From Bimuria novae-zelandiae CBS 107.79 (Eukaryota; Ascomycota; Dothideomycetes; Pleosporales; Didymosphaeriaceae): a stretch of 64,000 nucleotides of DNA. Positions within the stretch are counted from its first letter, which is position 1. Each line of letters begins with the position of its first letter. The stretch covers positions 376,411 through 440,410 of the forward strand of contig ML976688.1 in NCBI GenBank assembly GCA_010015655.1, given 5' to 3'. The translations under genes were made by a program, and so were the position numbers. This document shows, piece by piece, positions 56,773 to 64,000 of this stretch. The notes beneath the pieces are model-generated. The model saw nothing but the letters and a program-made list of their open reading frames with translations, was not told the origin of the DNA and ran no database searches.

Positions 56773-59700
56773 GGCCTGTAGTCTCATGAGGCAGTATAGC
56801 CTAAGCCCAGTCCATACAGGGCAGTAGGTCAGACTAGTTATCCTAGTAGTAGTTAATAAATAGGCGAAGGCGCTAGTTAAGGTACTAGTTTATAATTTCT
56901 ATATTACTATTAGTCTAAGGATAATAAGCTATTAAAAGCTTTTACTTAACGCCTATAAGTTAGTATAGCTTGTTTATAAATGCTAAGATGAACTGCGGGC
57001 CTCGATTAGAGACGATAGACTTGGGTGGGCCGTACACGCGCCAGATATAGCGATAGTACATATCTATAGCCTATTCCGCCGTGGTTGTCTTGTGGCAGGG
57101 CAGTAAGAAGCAGCGCTTACTTAGGTAGTTAATTATAATAAAGGCGTTATTATACCCTTTCTTGTTAGGTAAGAATAACTTAAAGTCTATTAAAACGTCC
57201 TGCTATACTTACTTTAGTATTAGTAGTAGCTTAAGTAGTCCTAGGGTGCGGTCGCGGGGCGTATAACTCTATTAATAAGCCTTATAGGCAGCGATATAGG
57301 TGTCCACATCCTTCGCTAGATTTGGCTAGTAGTACTAATCTCTAAGTAGCTTCGCTATCTTTCTTTTTCCTAGGTAAGTAGTGAGCTACGTAGTATAGGC
57401 GGCTTAAATTAAGTAGGTGCGTAGGAAGTTAACTGCTAGGATAACTAGCTAATCTTTATATAAGAGTAGATCTTAATTATTTAGCTTCTATAGTCCTTAG
57501 TTATTAGATAGAGCTTTTTCCTGCAGCTTTTATAAGCTATCGTAATTTTAGTTTACCTTAATTGCCTAATTAACAAGGGCATAAGAATCCTCTATAAAGG
57601 GAGAGGCTAAAAAGGTGTCTATTATAGCGATCTTAAGCTCCTAGCCCTATAATCCTTAAGTGGCTAGGTTAGTAAGTTAGGTTGTGGCTTCTTGCACTAT
57701 ATTAACGTCTAGCTACTTAGCCTATAAAAAGACCCTTATGCAAGCTACCTTATCCTTCTCCTTTTAAGTCTATAGTTCCTCCTGCTTACGTAATAGCGTG
57801 TTAGCCACTACGTTAGTAGTGCCTAGTTAGTAGGTAAGCTTTAGGTTAAAATTAGCCACTATTATAGCCTAGCGTATCTATCGAGGAGTGAGCTCGCGCT
57901 TAGTAGAGAAGTACTCTAGCGCTTAATAGTTAGTAATAGCGCTAAAGGGCTTAGTTATTTATAGACTAATAAGCTAAGATCTCTATTCTTTAAGGCTATA
58001 GATTACGGCCAGTATCTCTTTATCGTGTATATCGTAGTTCATCTGCGGGTCGCTTATTGTCTTGGAATAGAAGGCTATAGGTCGCCAGAGTCCGTTGTCC
58101 TGTAGCTAAGAGAGTACGCTAGCAATAACACCATCACTCGCGTTTGTTTCTATACGTGTAACGCAATAAGGAGAGTAGTAAGTAAGTACGTTATCTAATA
58201 GTATAAGGTCTTTAACTTGCTAAAAGGCTGCAAGCTTTCGCTCTTTAAAGGCATGCTAGGCGCCCTTCTTAAAGAGCTTTATAAGCGGTCTAAAAATACG
58301 TCTATAGTCCTTAAGGAAGGTTTGGTAGAAGTTATAAAAGCCTAAAAATAACTATATACTTTTAACTAATATAGGCATAGGCTAGTCCTGCATAGTAGCA
58401 ATCTTCTCTAGGTCCTTTTAAATGCCTTAAGTGCTAATAATAAGGCTAAAGAACTTTATCTTAGTTACTATAAACTCGCTCTTTTTAATGTCTGCTTGCA
58501 AACTAGCGTTGCAGAGTCGTTTAAGCACCTGCGCAACATGCTCCTTATAGTGTAGTGAATCTTCTAAGTAGATAAGGATATTGTCTAGATATACTATGCA
58601 AAAGTCGTTAAGTAGGCCATATAGTACCCTGTTAATATATCGCTAGAAGGTGGCAGGTCTATTATAGAAACTAAATAGGAGTATATAATACTTATAGTTA
58701 CTATAGCGTGTATAAAACGTGGTTAGGTCCTTTACTTCCTTGTCTAGTTAAATGCGATAAAAGGCCTACTATACGTCTAGCTTAGTGAATATCTTAGCAC
58801 GGGCGAGCCTCGCAAGGGTCTCTTAAATAAGTAGAATAGGATAGATATCTTTCTTTATAATAGCGTTAAGCTTATAATAGTTAATATAAAATTACTACCC
58901 TCCTTTAGGCTTCTTAGTAAATAGTACTAGTAAGGCGTAGGGCGCGTTGCTGTAAGTAATAACACCGCGTTAGAGGTAGTTATTTAAGTAATCCTTAATA
59001 AGCTATAACTACTCTAGAGACATGCTATATAGTAGACTTAATATTAGTGTATTATCCGCGATTAGCTTAATGTTGTAATTAACGCTGTCGCGGTGTAGAG
59101 GTAGTACGTTAGAGTCCTTTTTTAAAAAGTAAGCTAGGGTAGCGCCCGCATAGCCTAAGAATAGTAACTTCTTTATAAGAAGCTAGCGGAGTTCTTTGTC
59201 TAGGTCTAGTAGGTTTATTTAGCCTAGCTCCTCCTTATGGTCTTAGATTAGCTTCTCTACTTCGTAAATACTAATATAGTTAATAACTATCTCTTTCTAA
59301 CGCGCATTAATTATAAATGCCGTAGCTCTTATAATATTAATTTTAAGGCCTTCCTTAGTAAGGTCCTCGCGGGAGATAGGTTTAGGGCAAGTTAGCTACT
59401 ACTCTTATAATAGTAGCGCTTAGTAGCAGAGCTGCTCCTCTATCTTCGCTAGGTTCTTCTAGTAGGTACGACGTTAAGGGGATTGCTGCGATAAGCAGTA
59501 GATATACCGTATAATAGCCATATTTATAAGCTTGTTACGTTAGTTAGTATTTACCTAATACTTAAAATTAATTCCTGTAGCTGTGCCCTGCGTTGGGATA
59601 ATAATATCTTGTTTATAGTTAATCTATATTATATCTAGCTACTTAAGCATCTACTACCTATAGTTAATCTAGATGTTGGCTTCCTTAAGAAGCTTACGGC

Positions 59701-62054
59701 TAACTATAAGGTCGTGGCGACTAGTGTCGCAAGGTATAAAGTAAGTAGTAAGGTAGTAGCTATCTAGCACTAGGTTAGCCTAAAAGTGCTTATTTACCTG
59801 CCCGTTTAGTTAACTATTATATCTAGCTAGGGGAATAGCTTCTATGCTTTTAATAGATACCTTAAGTCCCTTCTTAATTATGTAGAGGTATTTAAGGTAG
59901 ACTAGGACGTAGCTACCTACGCCTGTGTTAATAAGAGCCTTTAACCTAATCGCTAGCCCGTTTATTAAGATGCGACAGGGCAGAGTGAAAGCACTTTCGC
60001 TAAATAAGAGGTCTTATATGCTAGCAGCTCCTATAGGATTCTCTAGGAAGGAAACTTCCCCTAGAGTAATACTTTTCCTAATTCTTCGTTAGAAGAGAGG
60101 AAGCCTCCGTTCTTAGCCTTATAGTATACCTCTTTATTAGCTTACGGTGCTAAATTGCTGGCCTCTAACGCTTTCTAATTAACAGGGCTATTTAGGTAGT
60201 CTTAAGTAATATATTTTAACTTTTTATAATAGTAGCAGGTAAGCTAGTTATCTAAAGCTATAGTGGCAGCGCGCGTTAGCTATATGCGAGTAAAAGGCTA
60301 TGCTAGTATTAAAGCGTACTCGCAAGACCTAGTGGCTAAGGTAAGAGTAGCCTTTTTTTAAGATTCTTGTTTGGCGCGCACTATAACCTAAGAGTCTATA
60401 ATTACTATCTCTCGTGCGAGGTCGCGGGCGATGTTAACAAACTTAGAGTAATTATCTTTAAGGTAACGAATATTATAGCCTATATTTATGTAGAGTTAAT
60501 CTATAAGCTTCTTATAAAACTCTTTAATTTATTAGTTAGCAGGTAGCTTGCGCTGCGTTATAAGGCAAAAGAAGTCTACTTAGAAGCTAGTAAACTTAGC
60601 TATAGAGTAGAGGCGTAGTTAGATAAATGCCTAACGGGCCTTCTTCTCCTTATATAGGTCGCCAAAAGCTTGCTCTATTATATTTATTATAAATTCGCTA
60701 TTAATGCGTTCGCCACCATCTTATAGAGCTCTAATTAAAGTTATAAGTTAGTCACGAGCGGGATCCTCTATGCGTGTAGTTATATATACTATAATACGCT
60801 CTTAGGTATCCTCTAAAGTCTCTTTTATAAACTAATCGCGGTTAGACCAAAGTTTATTTTCTATATAGGCCCTCTAGTACTTAAAAGTCGTAGTTGTCTT
60901 GCCGTCTAAGAGCAGCGGAGGGTCTAGGAACTTAATTAAGCGCTAGCTTGCGCCTAAAAAGCGTGTATATAGATAAGTAATAGGCTTAAATAGTAATAAG
61001 CGCGAAAAACATAAGTTATTAGGCTTACTAAACTTAGAGCTTAGCGGGTCGTTAGCGGAGGGAACGCTCTAGCTTAGGGTCTAAGGGAAAATTTAGAATT
61101 TAGTTATATAAGATTAAGTTACTAGTATATTAGGGGTAGAGCCTGCTATAGCCTATTTAGCAAGTTAGGCTTCTAACCTGTCTATCTTTTACTACGCTTC
61201 AACGAGGGCTCTATACAGCCCTTCGCCTTTAGCTAAGATATTAGTAGCAATCTAGTGGTATATATATAGTTATTATTGCTCTATAATACAAAGAAGTAGC
61301 TAGCTAACTAGCTCTATAGTAATCTTTGCTAGTTCCTGCCTAAAATACTTAATTATAGCCTCTAGCGTCGTAGTGATTAGGTTATTGCTAGCAAACGTGG
61401 GTAGCTAGGGAGGTTATAAGAGGTCCTTATTAATACCTTGCTAGATATAAGTAAGTTTTAGGGAAGTATCTTAATCGTGGTTTTCCTTAGTAATAGAGCC
61501 GTAGCTCTAGATTTCGTGTTCTTAGTAGATAAAGGGCTTGGATAGGTCGTACGCGCTGCCTAGCATCTCCTTTTTTAAAACTAACGCTATAAATAGGTGT
61601 TTTAGTGCTATTTTATTAATACTATGGGTAGAGTAGCTAGTTATTAGTTCTCTAGTAAGGAGAAGGCGAGCAGGTAGTGCTTAAGATAGTTAGTAGAGAT
61701 AGGTTTCTCTCTTATAGAGGCTAGGGCTCTTATAGCCCTCTTTGCGTAAGTAGTAGGTTGCCTGTATAGCACGTTTGTTAAGTAAAGGGTGGCAGGCTAA
61801 TTAGCTCTCTTAGCTAGCTACGGCGTGCTATTTTTAAACTACGTTCTTTAACTCCCTTTAAGTAGTACGTTATTTAGTAATATTAAGACCTCTTGTTGCG
61901 GGTAATCGTACTCTATAATAAACTAATAGCTTAGCATAGTTATATAGTAAATCCCTTAAAGTAGTTATTATCGAGTTGTGCGCGCAGGCAGATCGAGCGG
62001 TTTAACTTAATATTTTATTACTATCTCTAGCTAAGTAAAGAGATCTTAATATAA

Positions 62055-62323
62055 TATAAGGACAGGCACAGGCTCCTGCATTAAGAGAGTAGATAAGGTA
62101 GGTTAGCTCTATTTTAGCTACACTAAGATGAGGAGACTATAGGTACACAGGCCTGCGGCGCTTTTATGCGCTACCGCTTGGCACGGAACATCTATCTATC
62201 CGAGATAGCTACACTGGGTGCGTGGGCAGCTACGCCCAGGCGTAAGGCAGCTGCACCCAGGCGTGAGGCAGTCGCGCCTCTCACGCGAGGTCATGTGTCC
62301 TGCCGGCATGCCAGGCCGTCACA
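62055..62323 (-). repeat. outer Gypsy 5' LTR
   Basis: 269 bp, followed on plus by the AGCAG duplication. Both LTRs contain two or three copies of a short CCCAGGCG-AGGCAG unit. Confidence 0.88.
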
Positions 62324-63890
62324 AGCAGAGCTTTTGCTCCCTATTTACTCCCTATTTAGCTATGTCTAGGATTTCTCTCAGCTACTCCGCGAGTGCGTGC
62401 TACTATACTAGATACTTAGTAAGCACCTCTACGTTAATAAAATAATTATAAAATTTACTAGACACGCATTAGAAAAAGTAATAATTAAAATAAAGCCTAT
62501 ACCTAAGGGCTATAAGATCTAGTGTTTAACAAATAATAAAGTAATACTTAACTAGCTTTTTTATACCTATAGTAGAGGACCTATTAATTTAATTAAAATT
62601 ATTAACGTTAATGCTACTAGTAGGTCTTTAACTTTAATAGAGTTTATTTTTATTACTTTTATACTTGCTAAGGACAACGCTAGAGAAAGGCCTTTTTTAG
62701 CTAGCTATTATATTAATTAGGATAATAACCTTTTTAACACGATATTTATACTAAAATGCTTTAGATCTAAAGGCGTTAGCTACGCTAGGACTATAAAGAT
62801 AATAAAAATAATAATAAAAGAGATCTTTAAGCAGGCCACAATGGTAGGACTTTAAATAGGTAACGCACCTATTACCTATGAAAAGCTATCTAAAGAGCGC
62901 TTTAATAGTAATTTTATATGGCTAAAAACACACGCCTAGTAGTCTTTAAAGTAGAGAGAGATACGCTAGGCACTATTAATATTAAAAAAAGTACTAAAGA
63001 TAGCTTAAAGAAATAATTAAGTTATACTTTTTACTAGTATAGTTATAAATTATAAGTATTAAAATTATCTCTTAGTATAGTGTTAACTTTTACATAGCTA
63101 CTTAGTATGTTAAAAAGCTCCGTCAACACTCTAAGATAGTATTAAATAATAAAAAGATCTTTATAGACGCCTTTAGTAACAACGCTATTAAGTTACTAAG
63201 GATACTAATAATAATAGATAATTATAACACCTATAAGAGTAAGGTTAATTAATTTAATTAATATAAAAGCTACTATTTTATTTAGTAAGCTAAATAGCGT
63301 ATCTAGTATCCTTTACTCTACTTCTTACTTAATTTAGTACTAAATAACACCTATAAGCTATTATTATACTTATTTTAGCTATTCGCAAAAAGGGCGGGTT
63401 ATAAAGACTTTTTATATACTTTAATTAAGTAGTTTTTTGAGCGCGACGGCTAACTTTGCAATAGTAGTAATAAATGTTAGCACGTAGACGATATTATCAG
63501 CGACGCTGGCAGCTCCCACACGTCTAAAAGGTGCTTGGAGAGGGCAATACCTGTGTATCTTATGCGACGTCTGGGCGTAAAGTACACAACTTAGGACCCT
63601 CACGGCAGCCTCTTAAGACTACTTCTAGTAATTGTAAAGCTCCTCCACGTACTCCGCGCAGCAGCTTTGGCTGTAGGGCGTATAGACTACCTTTATATAG
63701 GCTAAAGAAGCGTCCTAAGTGCTAGTAAGAGCACCTATAATGCTGTTAAATAATTATATTAAAAAATACCTCTTAAAGCGTAAATTATTAAGTAGTTTTA
63801 TTAAAAAACTATAAGAAATTAAGTTTTTATATAAATCTATATATAAATCTAATCTCCTTTAGTGTTTGTTAGAAGTCGGAGCAAAGCTCC

Positions 63891-63947
63891 AATTGGACAT
63901 TTCCATGTAGCCCGTGTGCGGCAGATTTTGGTCATGCGGGGGATAGC
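63891..63947. repeat. right terminal inverted repeat of the piggyBac-like element
   Basis: 57 bp, reverse complement of 48246-48302 with a few substitutions. Sequence beyond 63947 appears to return to the host gag fragment. Confidence 0.75.
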
Positions 63948-64000
63948 TAACCTGCCTCTACTTATAGAGCCTGTTGAGCCTATGGCACACTAATACAAAG

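Larger units (their letters stand above)
49171..62054 (-). pseudogene. outer Gypsy gag-pol (two parts: 62054-56778 and 49997-49171)
   Basis: On the minus strand a gag zinc knuckle remnant (CYYYKKLKYIT) lies near 60200, a protease site ALINTG (Asp to Asn) near 59930, and reverse transcriptase at about 58350-59400 with YLDN in place of YLDD at 58591-58580. RNase H (AFYSKTISDPQMNYDIHDKE) is near 57990-58090 and integrase near 57000-57400. After the inner element, the integrase C-terminal part resumes (VYVTLRGFKTN, SPYMHVHNVF, about 49740-49590). Stop codons are frequent throughout, and the catalytic change is what RIP produces. Confidence 0.85.
48902..62323 (-). mobile_element. outer Ty3/Gypsy retrotransposon, interrupted by an inner Gypsy
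   Basis: 269-bp LTRs at 48902-49170 and 62055-62323, with the duplication AGCAG at 48897-48901 and 62324-62328. A purine tract lies next to the left LTR on the minus strand (rc of ttacccccctct), so the element reads right to left. Of 13,422 bp, 6780 bp are the inner Gypsy plus one duplication, leaving about 6.6 kb. Confidence 0.9.
48590..63727 (+). pseudogene. piggyBac-type (DDE_Tnp_1_7) transposase, split and RIP-damaged
   Basis: The N-terminal part (48590-48901) contains stop-ridden matches to the piggyBac pattern, such as an LYTYFIIIIYIGVY-like helix, a broken EYWKKGYW-like motif and ISRQR. The frame resumes after the Gypsy at 62324: FTRHALEKVIIKIKPIPKGYKI (about 62450) corresponds to the GR...KP...GYK.W core, and INxDNNLFNTIFILKCFRSKGVSYA to the DDE D-N-L-F block. 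A cysteine-rich tail ends near 63723 with SSFGCRAYRLPLYRLKKRPKC. Many TAG/TAA codons make it non-functional. Confidence 0.65.
48246..63947 (+). mobile_element. piggyBac-like DNA transposon containing two nested Gypsy elements
   Basis: 57-bp terminal inverted repeats at 48246-48302 and 63891-63947 start GCTATCCCCCGCATG and match with a few substitutions. Without the Gypsy insertion and one duplication, the element is about 2.27 kb, a normal size for such a transposon. Transposase remnants lie on plus on both sides of the Gypsy. I could not define a TTAA duplication at the ends, so the exact borders are provisional. Confidence 0.72.

Noticed and set aside
56494..56789. open frames in the 56.5-56.8 kb region
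   Set aside because: They lie within the LTR of the inner Gypsy and its tandem unit; no protein resemblance.
62166..62445. plus-strand frames of 67-75 codons with Ala/Arg repeats
   Set aside because: They fall in the outer Gypsy LTR repeats and the adjoining transposase remnant.

Overview
This is a window of nuclear DNA from a filamentous ascomycete. Genes have short introns (about 48-150 nt) with GT..AG borders and CTAAC/CTGAC-type branch points, and the families are fungal: a Zn2Cys6 regulator, an ABCC transporter, a NACHT NLR relic and GH29. The transposons carry TGG to TAG, CAG to TAG and CAA to TAA changes, as expected from repeat-induced point mutation (RIP). A Dothideomycete (Pleosporales-like) host is my inference; no species marker is present.

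Layout. 1-677 is the tail of a RIP-damaged pogo-like transposase. 1.7-15 kb is gene-rich and looks like an amino-acid catabolism neighbourhood: amino-acid permease (+), pyrroline-5-carboxylate reductase (-), proline dehydrogenase (-), a carrier-like membrane protein (-), an MSOX-family FAD amine oxidase (+) and a Zn2Cys6 regulator (-). A 5'-truncated LINE copy lies between the permease and P5C reductase. 15.5-23 kb holds hypothetical genes, a secreted GH29 alpha-L-fucosidase (-) and the AP-2 mu subunit (+). 23.8-26.8 kb is a decayed NACHT/NLR gene. 28.1-33.6 kb is an ABCC-type transporter (-) cut in two by an 841-bp hAT-type element with a perfect 8-bp target duplication; without the element the frame is continuous. 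34.6-41.8 kb is gene-poor: a small spliced gene of uncertain model, a secreted eight-cysteine protein with a pro-region, a 128-bp hAT-like MITE, and a secreted jacalin/aerolysin-like protein with a coiled-coil tail.

42.5-64 kb is a transposon nest. A retroelement gag remnant carries a complete Copia element (42563-48079, TSD ACTTA) and a piggyBac-like transposon (57-bp terminal inverted repeats, 48246-63947). The latter contains a Ty3/Gypsy element (48902-62323, TSD AGCAG), which contains a second Gypsy element (49998-56772, TSD GGCCT). All have many stop codons. The inner Gypsy also carries an antisense cysteine-rich ORF.

Most gene models here were assembled by hand from reading frame, splice consensus and intron phase. 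Where phases did not agree I say so. Family names rest on recognised motifs, not on a database search.
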